64,000 nucleotides of DNA from Gymnopus androsaceus JB14 (taxonomy: Eukaryota > Basidiomycota > Agaricomycetes > Agaricales > Omphalotaceae), in assembly GCA_009733575.1 (NCBI GenBank), contig ML769680.1:1-64000 (forward strand). The letters run 5' to 3'. The position numbers were made by a program, and so were the translations under genes. The notes beneath the pieces were generated by a model that worked only from the letters and a program-made list of their open reading frames with translations, had not been told where the DNA came from and ran no database searches. Below, one piece after another: positions 1 to 11,800 of the stretch (position 1 is the first letter of the stretch; every line of letters begins with the position of its first letter).

Positions 1-3000
1 GGTATACTCACTCAACCCAGCGATCGTTGCCCCAAAATGTCCCAGCACCGGCGCCTTTGCAATCGACATCTCCCTCTTGACAGACATCTGAGCTTTGAAA
101 TAAACATTCCCCCAGCTCGCGCCAATGAACAGAATGAGCAGCCCAGGTAGGATAAATATAGGTGAAAACAGCACAACGGCGCCTACTCGTACAAAATCGT
201 TAGTGCTTATCATACTCTGTTTATAGAGGACTAGCCTAGTCTGGAGAGCAGCCGGATACAGACATCGATAAAGTTGCGGATTGAAGCTGGGATGTTTGCA
301 TCGACTACGGTGGACACTCAGTTAAAAAGCTTCGAAAGGAAAACGAATGAGCTCTCACCTGCGTTAAGATCCTGCGTTGCCCTGGTGATAACTCGAGAAA
401 CAGGAGTTTTATCCAGCCATCTATAATGCGCAAAGGTTCACTGAAAAGTCCACCCAAGTGATCTAAAGTGTATATACGAACCTCATTGTCGTTCCAAGAA
501 TTGAAGCCACGAGTCGCTTATGAATATAGTCTGAAGCCCGCGTAATCCCGTAGATGAAATTCAACGCCGTGCAGCAGTTGATTATCAAAGTCAAGATAAC
601 TATCCCAGCTGCACAAAACGAATTCACAAATTCAGCAACAAATAACCTCACATAAAGGGTGAAATACGAACAGTAACCAGAAAGATATCTGCGAGTACAA
701 AGTGAGAATGCAGCACTATTAAGAATTGAGGGAACACATACAAAGTGACAGGTACATCTTGCAGGATCGCTTTCCTCATACTGCGAAGCCCAGAAGCCCA
801 GATACCATGTCTGGAATACCACCGTCAGCTGCGAAAGCACGGTGCTTCCGATCCAGGCCACAAAGAACAGCACAGGGAATCTCCCTCCCATTCCTGTCGC
901 ATAGAGCTTTACTAAACGGAAAACAACAATTAGAGGAGAACAGACAAGGGGATAAAAACTTACTGGCAGCCCAACTAACATGCCCCACTTGGACTTCTTC
1001 CTCTACTACGAGCTTCCCAGAGGCCTTCGTTGAGTTCAGGGCGGGTTCATCATCAGCTTCATTATCCAGAATTTCTTCCGTCGTGATGGCGACTTCTTCA
1101 ACCTCGGCGATAGTGGCAGAGGACCCAGAAGCTCTCTGTATCACTTCTTGACTCGCAACTCGACCATCTTTCATTGCCACCACAAAACTCGCAATAGGGA
1201 GGGTTAGGGCCGTGTTGTGCGTCTGTACAGTAAACAGCCGTCAGAAAGTGAGGAAAGCACTCAACGAACGTAACTAAATCCTCACCACCAGAATAACGGT
1301 CCGATCTGCATTAGATCACCCAAAAAACATTTCTCGATAATCCATTTGGACGTATGAACACTAGATTTGAGAGAACTATTAGCCATATGTCAACGGGGAA
1401 AGAAAATTGCTTGGACTTACTCCAACGCCGCTAGGACATCATCCAACAGTAAAATCTTTGCATTCGAATACACCGCCCTCGCCAGCGTCAACCGAGTCTT
1501 TTGCCCTCCGCTCAACGTCAAACCCTTCTCTCCGACTTCGGTCAAATCACCGGCATCAAACAACGTGAGGTCACGCTCGAGTGCGCACTGATATAACACC
1601 TTGTTGTAGCGCTCTTCATCGAAGGGAGAGTGGAAGAGAATGTTATCCTGTCGGAGGGGGGGAAAAATTAGCGAATGACGAACAAGGGAGGGATAAACAT
1701 ACCCTGATTGTCTCGTTCTGCACCCAAGACTCCTGCGCTGCATACGCCACACCCCCTACGCCGTGACCACGACCATGCCCTGAGTCTCGAGGAAGACTAT
1801 ACCACGATCCCGAACCCGTAATACTCGCATCCATAGTAGACCTCCCCCTCAAACTGGAGTTTTTTGAGCTATCAGCTTCCGAGTCGTCGTTCACCGTAGA
1901 CGGGGATCGGAATGATGCTGGCATTGGAATGAAATGCATTTCACCTGCGAAGGATTAGAAGGCTGCACTAACATGGGTAAAAGCACATACCCAATAACGC
2001 TAACAGCATCGCAGTCTTCCCACTCCCAGTAGGTCCAATAATCAGGTTGATACAGTTACGATGGAACAAGACAGTATCGGAAACAGCGAGGAAAAACTTC
2101 CGGACTTGAGAGACTCCGAGCACGGCCCCAGCTTGGGAAGGCGTAGGAGCTTCTTCTTCTTGTGGTAGCAGAGCAACAGCGGAAGGAATGGCGGAAGAAG
2201 CAGTAGCAGCAAAAACCTCCTCGTCCTCCTTGCTCCATGAAAACGTCGCATTGCTAAACCCGATTATAAACTGCTCCGAGTCCTGCTGCTGTTCACGAGG
2301 CTGACGATCTACTAAAACATCGTCTTCCACCAACGCCACAACCGTCGAAGAAGCCGAGCTACTTGAGGGCGATCCGGATTCTGCGTCTAACGATCCTACG
2401 ACGACGGACGATGTCGATGAAGGATCAAAGGAGTCGATGAGTTCCGTCTAATAGAATATGTCTGTCAGTTATATCAACGACGTCTTTAACCATCCATAAT
2501 CCTCACCTCGGCCAAAAACTCCTCTATCCTGGCTATGGATATCAACCCGGTATAATACTTGTTCAGATTAACCACTAGGAAGCGAACATGTTGTTGTAAC
2601 CGTTCGAATACCACAAGGGAGGAGAACACGCGGGACGGAGTGAGGTCTTGCTTCATTATTAGGGTCTATATGTACACGCATTAGATTGCATGCATCAGGA
2701 TTCAAAGTGCATTTCAACGACATACGCTGCAAATGACTGATGTCAGCGTCAATTCTGCATTACCATTAAAACACTCACAAAGTAGCAAAACATCCAGTGA
2801 CCGCAACCAAAGGGACTAGATAACTACAGAACAAAGCATTAGTGATTCATATATGAACAGAAAGTGCGTGGACCAATTGAGAAAAAGTCGAACAGCCAAA
2901 CACTCACTTGCTCAACTCACTCCCCATCCAATACATCCTCCGTTTCTTCAACAACTTCAACTCTTCCTTCCTCACGTCCGCAATACGTTTAGACATCTTT

Positions 3001-4806
3001 GCTTCCCACCCGAATAATTTGACCATCCTCAGAACGGACATGACTGTGAACGAACGCAACGGTTAGATGAAAGTTATGTATGGCGGATACGGATAGAGAA
3101 CAAGATGATACGTACCATCCCCAAACACCTCAACCCTCCAATCCGTCTTGCGCATCCTCTCGAGGAAAACCTTTCTTCCCGCGTTGATGATTTTGACAGG
3201 TATCGGTGCAAGCGCGAACATGAGTCCGATCCCTACGAATGAGCTGTAGAGTAGAAGGGATAAGATAAATCATCATCCTATCGAAATCCCGACCCACCTC
3301 CATCCCAAAATCCCATACAAAAACGCCGCACTTAATACAAACTCGAACGGTCTTTGAAGAAAGACAAACATCCAATTTCGGAGCTCGGCCATGTTGGATA
3401 GGTCAGTAGTGACGAGGTTGTTGATTCGGCCAGAGGTGGATTTCGTCGCGCCACCGGATTTTTTGCCCTTTTTTCCTGGAGTCTTCTGTTTTTGTTGTTG
3501 TTGTTGTGGGGATGAATCTCCTCCTTCAGTCCCTTTCTTTTTTAATTCAGATTCTATAGACTTCGGAGTAGATTTCCCTCCTGCAGTATTCGCCTTGACC
3601 CTGATCCTCAAAGAATGTTCAAACACCAACTGAGTAATCAACGCGTCGACTTGGACATTCAAACGCAATGCGATACGCATGTACCATTCCATTGATAGTG
3701 TAACGGCGAGCGGACTGATGAATAGCAATAGGATCCAGAACCACGGGCGAATGGAGGAGGAAGAAGATGAAGGGCTTGAGGAAGCTTGAGATTCAAGATA
3801 ACTGATGGAAAGTTAAGCTCCTGTAGAACAACTCAAAGGGCAACACTCACGAAAGCAACTTATTAACAGCGACCGGTGAACCCAAATTTCCACACGCCAA
3901 AGTCAACATTGCAACACCAATCTTCATCCAAGTCCAACGAAACATCCAAAGTAGAGTGTAGGGCATGGATCTCTTTCGTTTTGGTTTGGGTTGACCTATA
4001 TTGGCACTCGAATACCGTTCTAAACTTGGGAACCATCGTTTCTTTAACCAGGCCACGCGATCGCTATCTGCGAGGTGGGGGAGTTCCGAGGCAGGAAGAT
4101 GGGCCACGCGGTAGGCTTTCCATACAATAGGATCGAGAAAAGCGAAGAAGAGGAGGGAGAGAGGGGACGCGATTTGTTCAGGGTTTGGGGAGGAGACCGT
4201 GTCTGCATTCGCCTCGACCGGAATCCATACCCTCGGACTAGCAAGCGGTATCACTACTGCCGTCAGGAATAATAGCGCAATTTTGGCCCATAATAAGGCC
4301 CCTCCGCGATGCTCGCCGTCAGAGGTTCGGACGAGGGGAACCAAGTCTCGTACTGCGTATACACCAAGAGCAACTAATAAAACAGTATTAACGTGTCTTT
4401 TATAGAGAATGCTCCATCGCGGAGTCGTCGTGAGGAGGAGAAGCGCCAATAGTGCGAGGACGGTGGTATAAGCCTATATAGAAGTAGTTAGAAAGTTATA
4501 CCTATATGAGAAAAGAATACTCACAAATACCAAGCACAGTATAACATTGATATCCTTCGACCGCGACTCCCCTACGCATCTATCTTTGACAGCTTCAGCA
4601 ACCTCCAATCCGAAGATAACCAAACAGCCTAAGAAACGGAGGGTTGCGAATACGCGTGGCGGTTTCGGTTTATTGTCCGTAACCTCGACACTATCATCAT
4701 TATTTCCAACTAAGCCAAATTTGACGAGTAAACCATGGACTATAAGGAGGACCACTGAGCAAATGGCGGTCCAGGAGATGATTAGAAGCAGCTGGAGATG
4801 AATCAT
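1..4806 (-). pseudogene. ABCC-type (MRP-like) ABC transporter, copy A, runs off left edge, one frameshift
   Basis: A multi-exon minus-strand gene for a full-size ABC exporter of the MRP/ABCC group, a membrane pump that typically moves conjugates or drugs. The proposed start is the ATG at 4804-4806, opening a hydrophobic N-terminal segment. TMD1 lies at about 4470-2510, interrupted by a low-complexity Q/K/S linker near 3480. NBD1 has Walker A GPTGSGKTAMLL (near 2020), signature LSGGQ (near 1520), Walker [13 protein letters not shown], and then VHTSKWIIEKCF across an intron. Downstream are THNTALT (near 1215), an acidic linker and the start of TMD2 (463-981). NBD2 lies beyond base 1. About a dozen exons are separated by short introns. 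Near 1310 the expected ADRTVILV is out of frame by one base, while the exons on both sides match the family, so copy A looks recently broken unless this is a sequencing error. The family call is firm; the substrate is unknown. Confidence 0.85.
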
Positions 4807-5155
4807 GGTGGTCCAAGTCGCAGAGATGGGAAAGTTTTTTCTAGACTCAACCCGTGCTCGCCGTTGCGCATGCCGAGGGCCATAACTGATTGAGATAAAA
4901 ATACACGCGTTGTATGAATCTGGAGGCTTGAGGAAGATACTCGGAGTGGAATGAAAGAACAAGTCTACTGTTTCATCCCGGCGTATCCTCATCCTCCAGT
5001 GCACTGCAGCTTCACCGGTCACTCGAACACAAGACCGTTATCCTTATATCTTCAAGGTCTTTGCCATGCAATGAAAGAACGAAATATCCTGCGACGCCTA
5101 GATTCTGGTTCAGAGTGATAGCTAAAAAGTAACAAATTCCCGAAGTCATCCCACT

Positions 5156-5223
5156 TCCGAGGCGGGGAATCAAACACCACTCTATCACGCTAGGAAGTTG
5201 CAGATTCAACTACACCACATCGC
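5156..5223 (-). other. Degenerate tRNA-like sequence (copy A)
   Basis: On the minus strand this resembles a tRNA. It begins like fungal tRNA-Glu (CGATGTGGTGTAGTTG, covering an A box) and has a T-arm-like segment, but the acceptor stem no longer pairs. The copy-B counterpart at 31238-31306 is better preserved. It is a tRNA pseudogene or the head of a tRNA-derived SINE, probably not functional. Confidence 0.35.
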
Positions 5224-6942
5224 ATTCACTATACTTAAGCTGTGGTGATCATGTTCTGACTGCATCCAATTTCATCCGCCTCAGAATCCTTGAGGGTCGG
5301 CGCTCTTCTTGGTCCTTCATCTCTTCATTACTTCATTATCTAATCCAGGTTTCAGAAGTCGACTGGAATAGCTAAATGATAGACGTAGAAACGACGATGA
5401 ATCTCGACATTCAAAAAATAGTCCATTCATTAGTATTGGTGCCAGTGAGTTTTCGATAGGAATGCATCGTGCTTCAAGTCCATGAACAACGCGTACTAGC
5501 GCGCATTCATACAGGAAACGCTAGGTGCTGACGTTCGCATATATCTTCCAGAAATTTCGTCCCTATCCTTCAAGTTTAGGGTGAACATTACTAAGGTACG
5601 GTATGTGTACTCGCAAAATATATCATTCACGATCCGCCCAGCCGCATATCATCTCATTCTCCAGTCTACTCGAGCTTCACCGGTCACTCAACTTGCACTA
5701 TAACATATCAGGACGCAGGACTCCGCTATCCGTACGAGCAGGCAGCCTGAATCCACAATCCTCAATAGAAGTACTTCAAGGTCTAACCATGCACTGGCAT
5801 GCAGAGGCAGCTTGCTGCAAATCGAAGTTTGGTGCAGCGGCAGGTCCCCGACTGCCCTGGAAATTACCAGTAAATTAAACACTGCTAATCTAGCAGGACC
5901 TTGTTCTTACAGTTCAAATCCAGTCAGTTGCGGTACAGGTAAAACCTGATTTGGCCAAGGCTATGTATCTTAGAGGTAGACTTTCGATCTATCTTGGTAA
6001 CAGAGGTATAACAGTATTTCTATGTACAGTACACTGGTGTTATATGGGTTAGAGAGCAGCGCGATACATATTCTCGGCAGTGAGCAACCGGATAGATGGA
6101 TCTGATCTACAGCAGGTTTAGCCGCGGTACAAGGCAAGTAAAACATCATTCTTACATCCTAGACCACAATGTGGTTTGGAATATCCTTCTCGTCCTGCGT
6201 CATTAGAGTTTTATGCTAAGCCAGGTTAGGATCACTGAGCTGTGGGCTTTGGATGAAAGATCTTGCCAGGGGGATAGGCTTGAAACTGCTCAAGAGTTTA
6301 ATTCGGAAACGCATAGAAATTCCACGGGAGATGACCATACCGCATTTCTAACTTCTACTGCAAAGATACTGGGAAATTTACACATATCCTGCAGCAAGCC
6401 TACATCACATTGCATCTCCAGCTAGTTCGTATTATCTACTTCCAGTCACAACGAAATAAATCATAGTCTACTGTCTAATGCTAAAAGTCATCTGCTGCTG
6501 TCACTTTTGCCTTGAACAGTGCTACTGCCAGATTGCACTTCAACTCCGAAGAAGCTCAAAATCCAAGCCCGAGCATCAGCAAACATGGATCCGGAGGCCA
6601 ACCCATGCCAGCCCTGACAAATGTTGAAAATCGAGGTTAAGTTGGTATATAGAGTACAGGGCAAATTATTTACCATGTACTAGTTACAGTCCCCATCACC
6701 TCTGGTAGTTCTGCAATGGGACCATGCTATGTATGTATGTATCTATCTATGGCCAATTTTCAAAGTGCCTTATAAGTTAGATTTGGCCAATAATAAAAAA
6801 TCTGTCTGACTTGGCATGTTACAATGTATGCAAGGTCTTTCAGAGTTGGTCTCACCTTTGCCAGATGGCATCAAAACTAGTGAATTATTTCCCTTAATAT
6901 TAGCTATGGGTGCTTCATTATATTTTGCATTGCAGTTATGAG

Positions 6943-7902
6943 TAGTGATGTGCCCGCCTGGCTTTGGCCTGATAGGCCGGGGCTTTGGCTTTCCAAATGT
7001 GAGGCCGGGCCCACCCCCATGGCTCCAGCTTGGCTTTGGCCTAAGCCGGGGCTTTTCAGGTGGCTGTACACATTCTCTGTATAGGGAAATAGAGTATAAA
7101 TTTTTGTAACATAAGTAAGATTTAGTATACTTTACATGAAATACCTTGCCTATGAGGATAAAATTGTGAGATAGAGTGGAAAGGAAGAGAAAAGGGAATG
7201 TACAGCAGAGATTGAGACTGGGAATACTTACAAAATAAGCTAACTTGGATCAGCAAAGTCACAGACAAGGGAAAATTAATTTCATCAGGAAAAACTGTTT
7301 GGGCCTTGGATGGCCTGAAGTTAACCTCAAGGTTCCTTCAGTGTTGGATAAGTACTTAGCTGTCGGTTGTCCGGCCACTCTGCACATCACATGTAACCCC
7401 TATCTGTTTCTGTATATAAAGTAGGTAATTACATTTTACCAATTAATTGTTCTTGCCATTCTCAATGGTTGATTCCCTCCTCACTGAGGTTGTACCCGCC
7501 AACTGAGCTTGTCCATTTCTCAGCATTCAGGATGACCTAGGAATTAGGGGGTAGACTTTTGACAACCTGAAGTAACCTGAGTCACCTGAGAAAACCTGAG
7601 GAAACCTGGAGGAACCCAGGAGAAACCTCAGGCTGCCTAGGCCATCCCAAGTCCAGCCCCTGTAACCTAGGAGGCTTAGGTTACCTGGGCTATCCCTGGC
7701 CCAGACCATTTTTCCTGATGTTAAAGGGTTGAGCAAGTTTGAAAATAGTGCTCATTTGCATAAAACTTGAGTCAAACTGGTCCTTGCACAAATACCCTCC
7801 TACCATATGGTGAAAAGCCTCAGCTTGTGACTTTCAAAAACTCAGGCCAGGCCAAAAGTCTTGGTCAGCCTGGGGCTTTAAGGCCAAGCCGGTACATCAC
7901 TA
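6943..7902. mobile_element. Non-autonomous hAT-like TIR element, copy A
   Basis: A 960-bp element with inverted termini TAGTGATGTGCCCGCC and, on the other strand from the right end, TAGTGATGTACCGGC. It is flanked by GTTATGAG and ATTATGAG. In copy B the same flanks are a perfect 8-bp TSD (ATTATGAG), as expected for hAT elements. The ends are rich in GGCC/GGCTTTGG motifs facing inward, probably subterminal transposase sites. There is no transposase ORF. It contains a nested 438-bp element. Confidence 0.75.
7283..7720. mobile_element. 438-bp TIR element, CATCAG family, 2-bp TSD (TT)
   Basis: The ends are CATCAGGAAAAACTGTTTGG and, from the right end on the other strand, CATCAGGAAAAATGGTCTGG. Copy B has the empty site near 63350 (GATTTAAAGGG), so the insertion is exact and duplicated only TT. 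Inside the right half is an array of variants of AACCTGAG/AACCTGGAG, a subterminal-repeat pattern. It has no coding capacity. The 750-bp element at 56461-57210 has the same TIR core and also a 2-bp TSD. Confidence 0.8.
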
Positions 7903-8100
7903 ATTATGAGAAAAAAATACATTTAAATTGTATATGTAAGTATATCTGGAACTTGCTTTTTGTCATATAGTAGAGGCCCATTCTACATAGTGCTGTAGTA
8001 GATTAGCCTTCTACCTAGTATTGTGTAGTACCATATAGTAGATCTGTATGGCAGTTGTCAGATTATTGATAGAAAGCCATAAAGAGTTGACCGTAAACAG

Positions 8101-8365
8101 TGTGGCGCTGGAATGAGCTTTGAGCGTGGCTCAAACCTGCGCAAGTTTGAGGGGAGATACCGAGGGAGTCTGAGTGTCCCCGTACCATTGTCGAGACATA
8201 CTCATCAGCAGAAGTAGCTGAGGAGATGGTGGTTACAAAAAGAAACCAATCTGATTTGTAATATGTACGTAACTACTTAAATACTACCGGAATAGGGGTA
8301 ATTGGATGAACGCAAGTCCAAAGGACTTGTCGAGATTCATGCACAAACATGCATGAGGCTTGACA
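8101..8365. mobile_element. Probable solo LTR (TG...CA)
   Basis: A 265-bp insertion present in copy A and absent from copy B (empty site near 63778). It starts TGTGGCGCTGG, ends GGCTTGACA, and is flanked by ACAG on both sides (AACAG if the right border is moved one base). The TG/CA ends, the length and the 4-5 bp TSD suit a solo LTR, but no matching internal region is in the window. Confidence 0.55.
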
Positions 8366-8483
8366 ACAGTAGGCAGAATCTGATGATTTTAATCAAAGTT
8401 TCACCCAACAGCTTTGACAAAAATCTTGAACAGCTCATATGACATATGTAGTTCATAGTTTGGCAACCTATGTAAGACATGAA

Positions 8484-8795
8484 TGTTAGTTAAATAGAAT
8501 CTCAGTTGGACACTTGGTAGTGGGACAACTATATGTACTGTACCTGTTAGTTAAATAGAATCTAGGGTGAATATAAGTAAGGTACAGTAGGAAAAGAAAT
8601 AGTATGAAGCTCACCTCAGTTGGACACTTGGTAGTGGGACAACTGAGGGAGTCGGACGACGGTATCGTAGGTATATATGTCGATCATGTGATCGGCGTAG
8701 TAAGCACGGAATCAGGAGTCGGAAAAATAGATAAGTAGACGTAACTGAAAAGGAAATGTCAAAGCTGTTCCTACCGGGCGGAGTACTCTCCAACA
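8484..8795 (-). repeat. Copia-1 3' LTR
   Basis: A 312-bp LTR with TG...CA ends on both strands (TGTTAGTT to CTCCAACA in plus orientation). It carries an internal repeat: GTTAGTTAAATAGAATCT occurs twice, and so does CAGTTGGACACTTGGTAGTG. These direct repeats may be enhancer-like elements. Confidence 0.95.
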
Positions 8796-8801
8796 CCCCC
8801 C

Positions 8802-11800
8802 CTACTCCGCACGATCCAATCCTAAGGCCTTCACCAATTTTGAATGTGCCGGGCCCGCTAACGGTTTTGTAAACAAGTCCCCCAGATTGTCCACGGAGCG
8901 GATTCCTTTCACCACAATATCTCCATCCGTCACCTTTTCCCTGATATGGTGGTGTCGTACATCGATGTGCTTGATAAGAGCATGTTGCTTCGTGGTCTCC
9001 GTTAGGCTGTTCGCACCGTTATTATCTCCCCTCAGTTCAACCGGCCCTTCCTGCTCCAGGTCTACTTCCGCCAAAAACGATGCCATCCAAACTGCTTGCT
9101 GGCTCGCTCTCGCCAGCGATACGTATTCGGCCTCAACGGTTGACATTGCTACCGTTGCCTGCCTCTTCGAGCTCCACGAGACTGGGGCTCCAGCCATGAG
9201 AAAGACGTATCCTGAAGTGGATCTACGAGTGTCGAGGCACCCAGCATAGTCTGCATCGATGTGTCCTATTGGCTTCAGTCCTGTACCTGGTCTCGTATCT
9301 CCTGGGGGTGGTTTCACATACGTGATCGCATGTTGGATCGTCCATTTTATGTATCCCGCTAGCCATTCCACCAACTCCCAGTGATACCGACCTGGGTTCA
9401 ACTGGTAGCGTGCCAGCATGTTCGATGCGAAGCAGATATCCGGTCTTGTGCATCCGGACCCCCACATCACAGATCCTACCACGGGCCTATACGGTTTGTC
9501 TGACATGTAGATCCGTTCATCCTCCGGCAATGGGTTTGGAGAGCTCTTGAGTTTGAGGCCCGGGGGTAGCGGTGTTCGACGTGGCGTTACATTCTGTAGG
9601 CCAAAGTGTTCAAGCATGCGCTCAAAGTACACTTTCTGGGAAATCGTAATGGCTCCTGTCTCCAGATTCTGCCGTATTGTCATTCCCAGCAAGACGTTCG
9701 AGGTTACCTCCCCAGCTTCCCAGCGTTTACCCAGGTCGTGGACTGCTTTCTCCTTTCCTTCCTTTGTCGAAGAACCTCCACACACGTCGTCTCCATACGT
9801 GCTCGTGATTGTGTATTCAGATCCTTCCCGTCGGTACCGTATGCACGGGTCAGCCCTCGAAGCTGTATATCCATCTTCTCTGTACCCAGCCGCCAGCGTA
9901 GCCTGCCAATCGTGGCTACCTTGTTTGGTACCGTAGATGGATCGCTTCAGCTTGCAAACGAGGTGTTCTTCTCCCTGCTTCGCAAATCCCTCGGGTTGTT
10001 TCATGTATACGTCGTGAGTAATTGGGCTGTTGAGGAATGCTCCTTTGAAGTCCACTTGGAAAAGTTTCAGTCCAAGTACGACGATTATGGCGAGTACCAG
10101 TCTGAGAGATTCCATCCGGGCAACGGCGCCGTAGGTCTTGTCGTAGTCGACCCCGAATATCTGCGTGAACCCCTGAGCCACATACCGAGCCTTACGTCGA
10201 ATAACCTCCCCTCTCGGTCCCCATTTTATCGCGTACGTCCATCTCCCCCCCATGAGGTTTGCCCCCGACGGCAGTTCCACCAGTTCCCAGACGTCCTTCT
10301 CCATTAGTAGGTTGTATTCGTCCTGCATTGGTGCCAACCAGAGATCTGGTCTACGCATTGCTTGGCTGTAGGATTGTGGAACCCAGAATTCGGAGTTTGT
10401 CGACGCGAAGGCCCACGGGTTTTGGACAATTAATGCCAGTGGTTGCTGTTCAGGTGGCAGGTCGTTAGCCCATGCCTCCCCGTTCTCCTTTGCTTCTCGT
10501 TCTTGGTCCTCAAAAGCCTCGGATTCGATTAGGCGAGTTGTCTGTTTACGTTCCCGGTTGCTTCGGCGTGGTTGTTGGGGAGCTATAGCAGGGACGACCG
10601 GTGGTGCTAGGGGTGGTAGTGGTTGGTCTACAGTGGGCGTTGGAGGTGTAGGACTCGGTGGTTGGGGCGTGACTTCAGGTCTCGGTGTCTGTGGGCGGTC
10701 CTCGGACACCGGGGTCGTTTGATCTACAGATCCAGTGATGGGATCTTTGTTGATACTGACCTCGGTATCTCCGGTGAGAAAGCCGTCGATTTGATCGGCG
10801 TTTAGGTCAGGCTTTGACCGTGTCCTCTTGGACTCTCCCTCCTCGAACTTGACGTCCCGCGACTCCATAAACGACCGCATACTCGGAATGTACAGCCGGT
10901 ATCCTCTCCGTCCCATGTAACCGACCAGAATGCCTTCCACCGCCTGCCTGGCCAATTTACCTCCAGTCCTAATGTCTGGTAGAGTTGCCCAGACTTTGCA
11001 ACCGAACGGTCGCAAATGGGACACGTCGTGTCTCTTCTGGGTCCAAACTTCGATGGGGATATCGTCAGGGAACCTCGCAGATGGCACGAAGCCGTCCAAG
11101 TAGCAGAAGGTTGCTGCGGCTTCTGCCCAGAAGGAGTGGGGGAGACCTGACTCGTCTAAGAGGGTGCGTGTTCCCTCAATAACTGTTCGGTTTGCTCGTT
11201 CTGCCATGCCGTTTGCTGCAGACGAGTACGGTGGCACTTTCTCTATGCTAATTCCCCTCTCTGCGCAGTATTCTTCCATCAGTCGGTTGTCCAGCTCTTT
11301 CCCCCCGTCTATACGAATAGCCTGCAAGCGCTTTTTCGTAACCACTTCTGCTTTAATCCGGTATCGGTGGAACTCCTTCAGGGTGGTTTCGCTCCGTTTA
11401 TTCGAGAGGAATGCGGGTATTTTGACGGTAGAACGGCCGTCGGAGAATAGCATCAGGTATGAGGCTCCTCCTTTGCTCTGCGTCCGAGTCTGACCGAAAA
11501 GGTCTATGTGTACACGCTCCAGTACTTCTGTCTCATGCATCAGCTGCTCGTCGAAGGGCCTGCGTGTTGCTTTGCCGTACAAGCAGGACTCGCACATTCC
11601 GTAGACTTCACGCGACGTTATTTTGAGTCCGTCGACGAGATTTCTGCTTGCCATCCTGAGGATTCTTGGTATGGCCACATGCCCCAATTGCCTGTGCCAG
11701 GTGAGGATGTCCACTGCTCTCTCATGGGACCTTGCTGCGTTCACGTTCGTAGTCCCTTGTAGCACATCGATCTCGTACATGTGGCCCTTGCCTACCCCTA

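Noticed and set aside
9606..10307. Plus-strand ORF of 233 codons and other long frames across 8.8-12.6 kb
   Set aside because: They are antisense shadows of the Copia-1 polyprotein.
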